Source: Pseudarcicella hirudinis
Lineage (GTDB): Bacteria > Bacteroidota > Bacteroidia > Cytophagales > Spirosomataceae
Assembly: GCF_900115665.1 (NCBI RefSeq)
Contig: NZ_FOXH01000005.1
Span: 165,178 to 229,177, forward strand
Reading direction: 5' to 3'
DNA: 64,000 bases
The notes below the pieces were generated by a model. It was not told the DNA's origin and searched no databases. It worked only from the letters and a program-made list of their open reading frames with translations. This document shows, piece after piece, positions 26,968 to 36,300 of this stretch (position 1 is its first letter; every line of letters begins with the position of its first letter). A program made the translations under genes and the position numbers.

Positions 26968-27489
26968 TTATTGTAAATCCGGAACCAGGTTATGAAATTC
27001 ACGCATTTTTCTACAGGCTTCTTTCAGAGCCGTTTCCAGGAGAGATTTGTCGATTTTGAAATGTCTGATTTTCTTACTTTTATTCCTTTGAAGATAGTAA
27101 TCAAGATTATTCGTCAATTCAAAATAAGTACGCTGAATCTGTTCTTCCACGCTATTTTCGAAGAAAAACATCCGATCCTTTTTCGTATCGTAAAAAGTGG
27201 TCAGTGAGATATGAAAATGTCCTTCTTTGTGTCCAAAACAATCAAACCTGAGTACTTCATCGTCAAGTACAATCAGGGATAAAGAAGGCCCTTTGCCAAT
27301 ACTTACAGTTTTCCAAAAAACTTCCAAAAATGCATTTTCCTGAAAATACAACCGCTCTACCCCCTGTCTGATTTCCCTGTAGGATTTTGTTTTCTGGTAT
27401 TCGCTAAAACCTCTTTTTCTTCTTAATAAAAAAAGATAGCGTTGAGGAATCACAGATTTTGCTATTTTCTTAATAATTGAAGGAATCAT
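26968..27489 (-). CDS. Hypothetical protein in a polysaccharide gene cluster
   Basis: 173 residues from the ATG at 27489; an upstream TTG 7 codons earlier is less likely. I do not recognise the family. The N-terminus is basic (IIKKIAKSVIPQRYLFLLRRKRG), followed by a mixed alpha/beta region (PSLSLIVLDDEVLRFDCFG, HFHISLTTFYDTKK) and a Lys-rich helical C-terminus. No signal peptide or membrane helix is clear. It is the last gene of a minus-strand set after a glycosyltransferase (25 bp gap) and a Gfo/Idh oxidoreductase, so a role in surface-glycan assembly is inferred from neighbours only. Confidence 0.6.
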   Translation of the reverse strand: MIPSIIKKIAKSVIPQRYLFLLRRKRGFSEYQKTKSYREIRQGVERLYFQENAFLEVFWKTVSIGKGPSLSLIVLDDEVLRFDCFGHKEGHFHISLTTFYDTKKDRMFFFENSVEEQIQRTYFELTNNLDYYLQRNKSKKIRHFKIDKSLLETALKEACRKMREFHNLVPDLQ

Positions 27490-27513
27490 GGAAATGAAAG
27501 GTTTGATCAAACA

Positions 27514-28350
27514 TTATTTTAATATTTTCTGAAAAATAAGGCCGATTCTATTCATTATCGCTTCAGGCAATTCCCCGATATTCCTGCCCTTAATGCTGAA
27601 CCAGCTGGTACGTATTTTTACATATTCGAGCAATAGTTTCCGATGGGCATCTTCTTCATAATTCTGCAGAATAGCAGGGTTTTTTATTATTTCTACCCAG
27701 TATTTCAATTCTTTATATCTTTCAGAAGTAGGCAGTCCGGGATGATCTCCCCGCTTAAAATACAAAAGTGAAGCTTCCAGCGCATAAAAGGGTTCACAAT
27801 CCGTATGGCTTAAAAATTGCTGCCACATATACACGTCAGTCGGAAAATCCTCAGGTGTAGTTCTCCAGCCATAAGGGAGTTTTCTGTACAATGCTAAAGT
27901 ATGGCCTACGGCTGAAAGTACTCCTCCTCTTTTCATAAAATATGACATAGAAATCACATTATAAAAGATTTCATTTCCTTTGGCCATATAAGGTGTTACT
28001 GAAATAAAATTGCCCTTTTTGAAAGAATTAAGCAAGTTCTGAAAATGATTTGGTAAAAGTAAATCCCTGTCGCACATATAGGTAACATATTCACTCCGGC
28101 AGGTTCTGAGTGCCTCATGCCTGTATTCTTCTCCTCTTCTGGAATGTTTGGGGTGATCGAAGAACCTGATTCTGGCATCTTTAGCCACCAATTCTAAAAT
28201 GACAGACCTTGAATTTTCCGTCATTCCGTCTCCAATAATAAAGATTTCAAATTCCTGTACAGTCTGATTCAGAATACTGTCGACGGCTAAGGGCAGCAAT
28301 AAACCTCTGTCTGTGGTAGTAGGAATAATAATCGTAATTTTCGGGTTCAT
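27514..28350 (-). CDS. Glycosyltransferase family 2
   Basis: 278 residues, soluble. The GT-A fold starts immediately: KITIIIPTTTDRGLLLPLAVDSILNQT, then IFIIGDGMTEN, and the metal/nucleotide DxD-type site in YMCDRDLLLPNHF (about 97-108). It transfers a sugar from a nucleotide donor, probably onto a surface polysaccharide or lipid carrier. Its start overlaps the stop of the upstream oxidoreductase by 4 bp (ATGA type), so the two are translationally coupled. Donor and acceptor cannot be told. Confidence 0.9.
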   Translation of the reverse strand: MNPKITIIIPTTTDRGLLLPLAVDSILNQTVQEFEIFIIGDGMTENSRSVILELVAKDARIRFFDHPKHSRRGEEYRHEALRTCRSEYVTYMCDRDLLLPNHFQNLLNSFKKGNFISVTPYMAKGNEIFYNVISMSYFMKRGGVLSAVGHTLALYRKLPYGWRTTPEDFPTDVYMWQQFLSHTDCEPFYALEASLLYFKRGDHPGLPTSERYKELKYWVEIIKNPAILQNYEEDAHRKLLLEYVKIRTSWFSIKGRNIGELPEAIMNRIGLIFQKILK

Positions 28351-29273
28351 ATGTTAGCCAGTTCTCTTAATTGCTGAATTATCCGGATCACCTCCACGCC
28401 TTCTTTCAAATCACTCACAGGAACTGCTCCTCCTTTTAAATAACCAATAAATGCCTCCAATTCCAATTTGAGAGGAGAAATATTGTCAAACTTCCGCTTT
28501 TCGATAACTACCTCCTCCGGTCTGGAATTTGCATCTCCTTTCACGATTTCGATGTAATCAATCATTTCATCTTTCAACACAGCTGTTCCGAGTGTCCCCT
28601 GCAATCTGATTTCTCTTCTTTTATCAAGATACCTGTTTGAAGCTTCCACAAACATAAATGGTTCCTCTCCGAATATGGCTATCATACTCCTGGGAATACC
28701 CTTATGCAATTCTGAAACTGCCAGTCTCGGCTCTGGAATTTCCCCAAAAATCTCCAAAGCAATACTCAGATCATGCGGAAGAAGTGTCCAGACAGCATCT
28801 GTATCTTTCCTGGGGCTTGTCCAGTTGGTTCTTGTGGTTTTCAATGAAAGAATCTTACCAAGTTCTCCGCTTCCGGCAATTTCAGCCAAAAGTTTTACCC
28901 CTTTATGATACCGCCAGATATGCATTATAAAGATTTTTTCATGTGAAATCCTCAAAAGCGCTTTTGCTTCCTTGAGATCAGTTGTAAGTGGTTTTTCAAC
29001 AAATATGGGAATATTATATGGTATTAACTCCTGCAAAACACCGAAATGGGTAGTCGCCGGACTTGCCACTATAATGCCATCCGCATTACTTAATTCAAGA
29101 AAATCACTTAATATTCTGCTGGCACCGGCTTCGATAATAGCAGTCTGTTTACTGAGATCCGGGTCATAAACCCAGATTTCAGCTTCCTGTATTAAAACCA
29201 GTTCTTTTAAAATTTTGATCCCCCAAATTCCGCACCCAAGGATACCAATAATCAATTTATCTTGTAAATTCAC
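28347..29273 (-). CDS. Gfo/Idh/MocA family oxidoreductase
   Basis: 308 residues. The N-terminal Rossmann fold shows GILGCGIWG (residues 10-18), the NAD(P) motif, followed by ASPATTHF and VEKPLTTDL (the family EKP motif with the conserved Lys). The C-terminal half is the substrate alpha/beta domain. Members oxidise or reduce nucleotide-activated or free sugars. It is the first gene of a coupled set with a GT2 glycosyltransferase and divergent from a sugar epimerase, which suggests synthesis of a modified sugar. The start is GTG at 29273; no ATG is available close by. Confidence 0.88.
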   Translation of the reverse strand: MNLQDKLIIGILGCGIWGIKILKELVLIQEAEIWVYDPDLSKQTAIIEAGASRILSDFLELSNADGIIVASPATTHFGVLQELIPYNIPIFVEKPLTTDLKEAKALLRISHEKIFIMHIWRYHKGVKLLAEIAGSGELGKILSLKTTRTNWTSPRKDTDAVWTLLPHDLSIALEIFGEIPEPRLAVSELHKGIPRSMIAIFGEEPFMFVEASNRYLDKRREIRLQGTLGTAVLKDEMIDYIEIVKGDANSRPEEVVIEKRKFDNISPLKLELEAFIGYLKGGAVPVSDLKEGVEVIRIIQQLRELANI

Positions 29274-29306
29274 ACATTTATTAATATCTAATGACTAATA
29301 ACGCAT

Positions 29307-29326
29307 CTTTAAAAGCGCTTTTAAAG
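29307..29326. promoter_or_regulatory. 20-bp perfect palindrome in the divergent start region
   Basis: The half-site CTTTAAAAGC (29307-29316) is followed directly by its complement (29317-29326). It lies between the GTG of the oxidoreductase (29273) and the preferred ATG of the epimerase (29330). The position suggests an operator controlling both directions, or an RNA hairpin over the epimerase start. Confidence 0.5.
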
Positions 29327-29329
29327 CCG

Positions 29330-29890
29330 ATGAACAAAAAATCAATTCTACTTTCCGGATCTGAATTGCATGAAACAAATTTAGTTTTTTTAAAGGAAAG
29401 CGAGGACGAAAGAGGCTCTTTTACTGAAATTTTTCAAAAAGACTGGGGAACAGTTCTTAACCCCGTACAATGGAGTCTTGTTCGTTCCGAACAAAATGTT
29501 TTACGCGGAATGCACCTGCACCTGAGGCATGATGAATATTTCTGCCTGATCGAAGGACATTGTCTTGTCGGGCTAAAAGATATGAGACCAGAGTCTCCAA
29601 CCTATGGAAAATCAGTACTTTACGAATTACATGGCAGCGAACTGTCTGCTTTAATATTTCCGAGAGGAGTTATTCATGGCTGGTATTTCTTCAGGCAATC
29701 TATTCATATTCAGGCGGTCTCGGAGGCATATCATCATTATAATGATGATGATAACTTAGGATGTTACTGGAAAGATCCTGAATTAAATATTAACTGGCCT
29801 GAAATCAACCCTATTCTTTCAGAAAAAGCCAGAAACGCTCCCAGCTTAAGCGAATTGCTGATCGCAACGGGTATTTCTGAGTCTGTATAA
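29330..29890 (+). CDS. dTDP-4-dehydrorhamnose 3,5-epimerase-like protein (RmlC family)
   Basis: 186 residues from the ATG at 29330. An ATG at 29291 in the same frame would add 13 residues but place the palindrome inside the gene. RmlC hallmarks in order: DERGSFTEIF, VLRGMHLHL with the catalytic-type His, FPRGVIHGWYF, and the C-terminal GCYWKDPELNINWP and LSEKARNAPSL. The family epimerises dTDP-4-keto sugars or acts as a related cupin isomerase or transferase (WxcM/FdtA-like). Divergent from the oxidoreductase/glycosyltransferase genes, it fits a small sugar-modification cluster. Substrate not determinable. Confidence 0.85.
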   Translation: MNKKSILLSGSELHETNLVFLKESEDERGSFTEIFQKDWGTVLNPVQWSLVRSEQNVLRGMHLHLRHDEYFCLIEGHCLVGLKDMRPESPTYGKSVLYELHGSELSALIFPRGVIHGWYFFRQSIHIQAVSEAYHHYNDDDNLGCYWKDPELNINWPEINPILSEKARNAPSLSELLIATGISESV

Positions 29891-29923
29891 AAAAATAACC
29901 CTCGTATTCACGTGAGGGTTATT
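29888..29923. terminator. Bidirectional terminator
   Basis: A perfect 10-bp stem (AATAACCCTC at 29894-29903, GAGGGTTATT at 29914-29923) lies between the convergent epimerase and GH43-like genes. The minus strand has a strong T-run after it (TTTTTTT over 29889-29895); the plus side has TTATTTT. Confidence 0.85.
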
Positions 29924-29957
29924 TTCCAGGGTTAATTTATGATGTTTACTCTTCAGA

Positions 29958-30905
29958 TTATCTGGCTTCTTTAAGTTTACTGAATACTTTCGAAGAAACC
30001 TTGAAAACCGTACCATGTCTGGTACCTTCCGGAAATTGCACCAGAGCTGACACATCTTCCCAAACTTTCAGATCTTTAGAGCGCACAGCTCCGTAAAGGT
30101 GATCCATGTACTTATCAAAATAAACATAAACGTATTCTCCAATCTGGATAGACGTTGGTCCCTCCGCCCAGTAGTTTCCCGTTATTGGTGCTGATACTTC
30201 CACAGGATAAGGCCCTTCCGGCTGATCTGAGCTGGTTACACGAATATTTTTTTCTGCTGGTTTCGGATTTTCATTTTTCAGAAACATGTAAAAACGTTTA
30301 TCTTTTTCCAAAATCGTTGCATCAATCACACTAAATGAAGGATTAAAGAACATTGCAGTAGGGCTGAACTTCCTGAAATCTTTTGTTTTCGTATAATAAA
30401 TCCTGTGGTTCAATCCTTTTTCTCTTTCAGAATCTGCCACATCAGAATGCCTTCCGGGAATAGTGGTTGCCCAGAATATCAGGAATTCTTTCTTTTTTTT
30501 GTCATAGAAAACTTCCGGAGCCCAACTGTTTTTGGCAGTTGGCTCATGTTCCATCACAGGAATAGATTTCTGTTCAGACCAGTTTATCAGGTCTTTCGAA
30601 GAAGCATAACCTATTTCTCTGTCCTTCCAGCCACTAGTCCAAACCATATGAAATGTACCATCCTCCGACTGCGTAACACAAGGATCTCTCATCAATTTGT
30701 CCTTCCCTATTTCCGGTTTCAAAAAGGATTTTCCCTGGTTTAAAACCTCCCATTTCAGGCCATCTTTGCTATACAAAAAGTGCAGACCATCCTCTCCGTT
30801 TTTAACAAAATAAGAGAAAAGATAAACCTCTTTCTGTGCAAAAGTTAATCCCGTCGGAAGTATCCAGCATAAAAAGATAAGCTTTAATAAAAATGTATTC
30901 TTCAT
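29958..30905 (-). CDS. Secreted glycoside hydrolase family 43-like protein
   Basis: 315 residues with a signal peptide (about 1-23, GLTFAQ). The five-bladed beta-propeller pattern of GH43 and relatives is visible: YLFSYFVKNGEDGLHFLYSKDG, MRDPCVTQSEDGTFHMVWTSG (the RDPxV motif with a catalytic-base-type Asp), NSWAPEVFYDKKKKEFLIFW (WAPEV, typical of the family), VIDATILEKDKRFYMFLKNE (DATI-type acid) and YWAEGPTSIQIGEYVYVYF (AEGP). It should act on arabinan, xylan or galactan side chains in the periplasm or outside. No PUL genes are adjacent. Single gene with its own terminator. Confidence 0.88.
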   Translation of the reverse strand: MKNTFLLKLIFLCWILPTGLTFAQKEVYLFSYFVKNGEDGLHFLYSKDGLKWEVLNQGKSFLKPEIGKDKLMRDPCVTQSEDGTFHMVWTSGWKDREIGYASSKDLINWSEQKSIPVMEHEPTAKNSWAPEVFYDKKKKEFLIFWATTIPGRHSDVADSEREKGLNHRIYYTKTKDFRKFSPTAMFFNPSFSVIDATILEKDKRFYMFLKNENPKPAEKNIRVTSSDQPEGPYPVEVSAPITGNYWAEGPTSIQIGEYVYVYFDKYMDHLYGAVRSKDLKVWEDVSALVQFPEGTRHGTVFKVSSKVFSKLKEAR

Positions 30906-31021
30906 GAATAAAATGAGTTAAGAACAGTAAATGCAGGATTTCAGGGCCTTTTCCCTTTCTGATTACCAGGATTTATTTTATAAAAACCAAATTGTGTCAA
31001 ATCTACTCAATCTTGCCAGAA

Positions 31022-31055
31022 TAAAAAAACTCACCCTTCTTTATTGAAGGGTGAG
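31022..31055 (-). terminator. Intrinsic terminator of the cyanophycinase-like gene
   Basis: A perfect 10-bp stem (CTCACCCTTC at 31030-31039, GAAGGGTGAG at 31046-31055) with a TTTTTTT run on the minus strand right after it. Confidence 0.9.
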
Positions 31056-31078
31056 CCACAGAATAACCTGTGATTGAA

Positions 31079-31990
31079 CTATTTGGAATTAGGATTTATT
31101 TTGTTTTCTTTCAGAATAACTCTGTTTTTTAAATCATATTTTTGTCCATGACTCAGAAAAAAGAAAGGGGCAGAAGAGGGGTTATTACGCTCTCCTTCTT
31201 TACTCAAAAATGTTTGAGCCTGTCCGGTAATTGTTTTATAATCATAAATAGCTACATAGGATTTCCCCATCACCTCCAGGGTATCTTTCTGCACCAAAAT
31301 AGCGGTAGCCTCATCCAGACCTATTCCTATTAATTCAGGACTTTGTCTGACAAAATTCACTAAATCAAACTGTCTGTTTCTTCTGAGCAAATGCTGGTCT
31401 ATCACAGAATTTTTAAGAAAAGCCAGTCCCTGGGTGTGATCTCCAATCAGAATATCAGGGCCTTTGGTATCTCCTCTCCAAAGAAAAGACCCCTGAATCG
31501 TTGCACCAGCCGAAGTCCCGATTATTACCCCTCCACGGTTCAATACCTCAAAAAATGCCTGATGCGTCAGCGTATTTAAATATGAATCAGCAATTCTCCA
31601 CTGTCTGCCACCTTCAAAATAAACGCCTGTTGCTTCTTTCAGGGGAGCTATAAATTTCTCACTATTGGCTTCCTGTAAATTATTGGTATGCAGTAAGGTG
31701 ACTTGCTGAATCCCTGTGACCCTTTTTATCATCTCAACGGTTGAGACTTTAAAGGCTGCAGAATCTCCTGCTGCGGCTGTAATAACCACAATTTTAGCTT
31801 TCTCCTTACCTCCTGCCAGTTCTACAAATTTTGACCAGATTTCAGGTGTTGACCCTCCCCCTCCGATAATAATAAGGGAGCCTTTTTCGGGGCCATGCCT
31901 GGTGACAGATTTCTGATTAACCTGAATCGGCGTTTGAGAAAAACTCTCATAATACCCAAGCAGTAGCAGGAAAAGCAAACATTGTTTCAT
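31079..31990 (-). CDS. Cyanophycinase-like S51 peptidase, secreted
   Basis: 303 residues with a short signal peptide (LLFLLLLGYYESFSQ). The S51 fold is shown by SLIIIGGGGSTPEIW, GVYFEGGRQWRI (the GGxQ motif), GGVIIGTSAGATIQG with nucleophile Ser160, and VIDQHLLRRNRQ with a conserved His. GIGLDEATAILV is also typical. Cyanophycinases cleave beta-Asp-Arg dipeptides from cyanophycin; secreted relatives use such polymer as a carbon and nitrogen source or act on other isoaspartyl peptides. No cyanophycin synthetase is in the window, so a scavenging role is inferred. Confidence 0.9.
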   Translation of the reverse strand: MKQCLLFLLLLGYYESFSQTPIQVNQKSVTRHGPEKGSLIIIGGGGSTPEIWSKFVELAGGKEKAKIVVITAAAGDSAAFKVSTVEMIKRVTGIQQVTLLHTNNLQEANSEKFIAPLKEATGVYFEGGRQWRIADSYLNTLTHQAFFEVLNRGGVIIGTSAGATIQGSFLWRGDTKGPDILIGDHTQGLAFLKNSVIDQHLLRRNRQFDLVNFVRQSPELIGIGLDEATAILVQKDTLEVMGKSYVAIYDYKTITGQAQTFLSKEGERNNPSSAPFFFLSHGQKYDLKNRVILKENKINPNSK

Positions 31991-32278
31991 TTTTCATTAA
32001 TAAAGGATCCGGTACGCTCCATTCAAAACTATGCAAGTAAATAAATACATGCCGCTATTTCAAAATCAAAAAACAGAATTTCCTGATTTGTAACGACATC
32101 CGGCGGAAATAAAGAGATGAAAGACCTTTTCAATATTAAAATCCCGGATTGTAGTCATAATTTCAGAAAAACTATCACGTTAAATAAGTCATCAGTAAAA
32201 TCCGGCTTTCCGGTATTGTTTCTTAACATTTTGTTTGCATTCTTGCAGGTAAATAATTTATTCAACCCATACTAAATA

Positions 32279-33220
32279 ATGAAAAAAGTATTTTTTAGCT
32301 TTATTTTAATAACCTTATCTTTTTCAGTACTGGCTCAAAAGAAAAATTCAGGGAAAAAGCCCGCCGGAAAAAAGGCCATAGCTATCGATTCAAGTCTCGC
32401 TTTAGATAGAACCCTACTCAAAAATGGTATTTTACAGGCACGTGATGAAGTGAATGGTACTTTGACTGCAAAAGACAAAGTAGCTTCTCAAAACGGTCAG
32501 AAAACCTATTATGATTCATACAGCATTAATCTGAAAGCGGGAGAAGAGTTGTTTATTGAACATTTTTCGAATAGTTTCCGTGTAATGCTGGGTTTCAAAA
32601 AACCTGATCCTAAGGAAACTACTGAATTCAGCTATGATTCTAACCCGTTTTCGGGAGCAAGTTTTAACAAATTTCATTATGTAGCACCAAAATCCGGAGT
32701 ATATACTCTTTTGGCAACATCAATGGACGCTCAGCAAACCGGAACTTACCGTCTTGTAAAAACCATTACCACACCTAAAGCCATTGAAGCCTCTCTGGAT
32801 CCGGAATTTGCTTCTAAATTCAAAGCGCTGACAGACCTTAAGAAGAACAATTTCAAAGACATTTACGGCGATAAAATCAAAAAAGACAAGAAGGATAAAG
32901 CAGTCGGGATTGAACGTTATCTGGCAAAATTTGAATTAATTTCCGGTAAAAATGCTCAGATAGTGGTAGATAACGGAGGACAAACCGCTAATTTTAAAAC
33001 TACCTTATTTGAATCAGAGAATCAGGAGGACGTACAGAATTACTTTGAGAAAATCAAGAAACAATTACAGGTTTTAACCAGAAACTGGGTTGAGCAACCA
33101 GCAGCTGTCAACAGTTTCAGTGCCTCCACAGACAAAGATTTTATCACACTGAATATCAGTACCATAGAACCTTCCAAAAAGAAAAAACAAAGCTGGCAGG
33201 TTGGCTTTATTTACAACTAG
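32279..33220 (+). CDS. Secreted hypothetical protein with PPC-like domain
   Basis: 313 residues. The signal peptide (about 1-19, ending LAQ) is followed by a Lys-rich linker (KKNSGKKPAGKK). Residues about 50-165 look like a pre-peptidase C-terminal type beta-sandwich: YYDSYSINLKAGEELFIEHFSNSFRVML and FHYVAPKSGVYTLLATSMDAQQTGTY. The second half (about 170-313) is helical, then mixed, with a charged KIKKDKKDKA stretch; no family recognised. No catalytic motif was seen. It is monocistronic and convergent with the giant SdrD-B gene. Confidence 0.7.
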   Translation: MKKVFFSFILITLSFSVLAQKKNSGKKPAGKKAIAIDSSLALDRTLLKNGILQARDEVNGTLTAKDKVASQNGQKTYYDSYSINLKAGEELFIEHFSNSFRVMLGFKKPDPKETTEFSYDSNPFSGASFNKFHYVAPKSGVYTLLATSMDAQQTGTYRLVKTITTPKAIEASLDPEFASKFKALTDLKKNNFKDIYGDKIKKDKKDKAVGIERYLAKFELISGKNAQIVVDNGGQTANFKTTLFESENQEDVQNYFEKIKKQLQVLTRNWVEQPAAVNSFSASTDKDFITLNISTIEPSKKKKQSWQVGFIYN

Positions 33221-33313
33221 CCAATTCTGTACGGAGTGGACATACTAAAAAGGCCAACTTAAAAAGACGGCCTTTAAATACTCTATTCCTTACTTTGTTT
33301 TCTTTAAATTATA

Positions 33314-36300
33314 CTATTTTGCAGTTAGTGTTTTACTAACGTTAAAGGGAAGGCAGAGTGCGTTGCATCCACAATCAACATGTTGTAAGGTTATTGTTTT
33401 ATCGGAATAGCAATTATTTTGTGTGAAAATCCGAACAGTATAAGAAACAGACCCTATTGGATTAGTTATATTCTGAAGAATAATGCCGTCTTGCGGAACA
33501 GAGGAAGCTGTATTAAAATCTTTGGTGCCGTTATAAACTGATCCCTCAATTATATCATATCTGTCAGCAGGATTACCGGCATTTACAATGCTGATGGTGG
33601 CATTGTTTAAAGAATTTCCACCATTGCAGCCTCCCTGAAAAATCGCCAGATTAAATGCGGGAGCTGATCTGCGAATAATCTGAACCGTATCCGACGAAGT
33701 ACAACCGTCCTGAGACAAAGAAAATCTGTAAATGCCATCGATATTCATTCCCGAAACCTGGCCATCCGGAGTAATTGCCGGATTTGAGCCGGAAGGATTT
33801 AAGACCATATTCCAGGTCTGTCCCGCTGTAGGATTCGGTAGTTTTGCAGTTTCGGATGGGGAACAAACCGCTAAGTCCGGTCCACCATCCGGTACTGTAA
33901 TTACATTCACCAATACCGAAGCGCTCTTTTCACAGGCATCATAACTTATTATACTGATATCATCCAAAGCAAAATCATTCCCTGCATCTCCGCCATTAGG
34001 GTCGTTAATTGCAAAAGTGGCTGTCGTATTAATTCCGGAATCCCAGATATATTCAAAGTCGATCCATGTTCCCTGATAATAAGTAGTAAGGTTATTTGCC
34101 GGGATTACATTCTGCCCGTTAACGGAGGCGGCAATCTCAGGGGGCGTACCGCTTATTGAAGTATTTAAGACTGAAAAAGCAAATCTGTACCTGGAATTGG
34201 GCTTTACAGGAATCGTTTTATACCAGACTCTGCTATTCCCATTCGTAGCTCCATTCGCTAAAAGGACATATCCGGATGAGGTCTGAGTTGTATGGTCTTT
34301 TACCCCACTTGGAACAAATTCATTATTGGGCAACTTAATGATAGAAAATTTTCCGTTAACGGTAAGATCAGTCTCAGGATTATTGTCTCCTGTAAAAGTA
34401 TAATCTGAAGAAAAATCATCATTGGAACTATCAAAACCACTATTACTGAAAAGATTTGATCCCGATGCATTTAAGGCATAAACGGTAACGCTATAAGTAC
34501 CGCTTTTTGCATTGGTGGCATTATTTATAACTGGATTTTGCTCGAAAGAGCTAAAATTATCCGGTCCGGTCCAGGCATACTTATCACCTCCGGAAGAAGT
34601 TAACTCTATGCTTGTATTCAAACATACTGCATTGGATCTGGCTCCTGCCGCAGGCTTTAAATCACAAATGAATCCTATGTCAAAACTGTGGTTATTTTCA
34701 CCTTTATTTCCCGTAACCAGGTTAACAATATAACTTCCGTTACTTGCTACAGCATCATTATCGGTTAAGATATCTGAGTTATCCGATATTTTAGTCAAAG
34801 CATAACTGGTAAGTCTTGTTTGGCTTCCGGTTATTCTGATCTGATACGCAGTGTTGGCTTTTAATCCTTCCGGCACATTAGAATCATTGAAATAATACTG
34901 TCCGTAAATGCCGGAAATAGTCGTTCCCACTTTGGTATTTCCTTCGTAAAGATCAAGTGTCACGCCTTCGAGTCCGCTTTCACCCGGATCCTGAAATCCA
35001 TTATTATTTGAATCAATCCAGATTCTGTTTCCGATTTCAATCGGAGGATTACCACATTGCATCAGCAGTTCTATGTCCCCCAGACTGGCCGATTTCCCAA
35101 AAGAAGCCACGGTTTTATTGGAAGGCAATATTTCAATCATCCCAACTCCCTGGCCCGAGGTATTGTCATACATCCGAACCCCGTTTGTCCAGAAATATAT
35201 GGGGTCAACCATGTTGGTTATTACTTCATTACTTCCTTTTAAAACGGCAATTCCTCCAAGACTGGTTTCCTGATGAAGCAACATATCATCCTGAAAATAG
35301 AATTCACCGCCACCCGGCCCCTGATTATTATCTTTACCTCCCGTAGCAGGTCCACCGCAGACAGAAGCGTTATTTTCTAAAATATACGTTCCGTCAGGCC
35401 CGCATGGTCCTGCCACGAGCAGATCCCCTACTCCCTGAGTCCGGATTAATGAAGAGGAAGTAAATATCGGATCCGGAATATAATTTCTGTTACCAATCTG
35501 ATCAGCCGTTCTGTCTTTGATTCCTAACAGCATGTTATCATGGTCATCAAATTCGATATCTGTCAGCCACGGTTGAGGATACAATCTGGTACCTACTGTA
35601 TCTGCACCAATCTGGTTTTGAAAGGGAGTACTGAAATAATCACTTTTCCAGGGATACCAGTGTGAACTAAATGGTGTTCCGGTAAAACTTTCTCCTTTTT
35701 TGTAAGTAAATGGTATTTCAAGGACTTTTTTAAAGCCAAGTTCATCAAAACTATTATTTCCGCCACCAAAATCCTGAGGAGTCATTTCGTATACAATTCC
35801 CTTCATACCGGTAGTATCCGGAGCGATGCTTTCATTGGTACAGGTTACTCCCACATATATTTTGCCTTTGTAAAACTTCAGGGCAAAAGGTCTTGAGTCG
35901 GCTCCGGTGGGAGTTGGAATGTCATACCGATTATATTTCGTCGGAACAGAGGCGGGAATGCCAACCGGGAACTCATATAACTTTTTCTCAAAAACGTTAA
36001 CCACATATAAAATCGAACCGTCTTCAGAAAAATCAATCCCTCCTAATCCGGTTTTACCTATCCATTTATACGTCTCTGAATCATAGTTTGCAACGAGCAT
36101 ATCTTTGTCCAGACCTGCGTGCGGATCTGTTCCCGCAGAAATAGCCGGATCTATATTGCTCAGTTTAAAATAATTGCCAGTGGTTTGAGTTTTATAGTCA
36201 CTGATATAAAGACCATCGATCCCCAGAGGCCCCAAACCTGCATGTCGCTTGACGAAGGCCGCAGAAACCAGTTTGTTACTTTCTTTCTGAAAGGCAAGTC

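Noticed and set aside
33249..33275. Intrinsic terminator between 32279 and 33314 genes
   Set aside because: A 7-bp AAAGGCC/GGCCTTT stem with a weak T-tract; too weak for a separate entry, used only in the 3'-flank finding.
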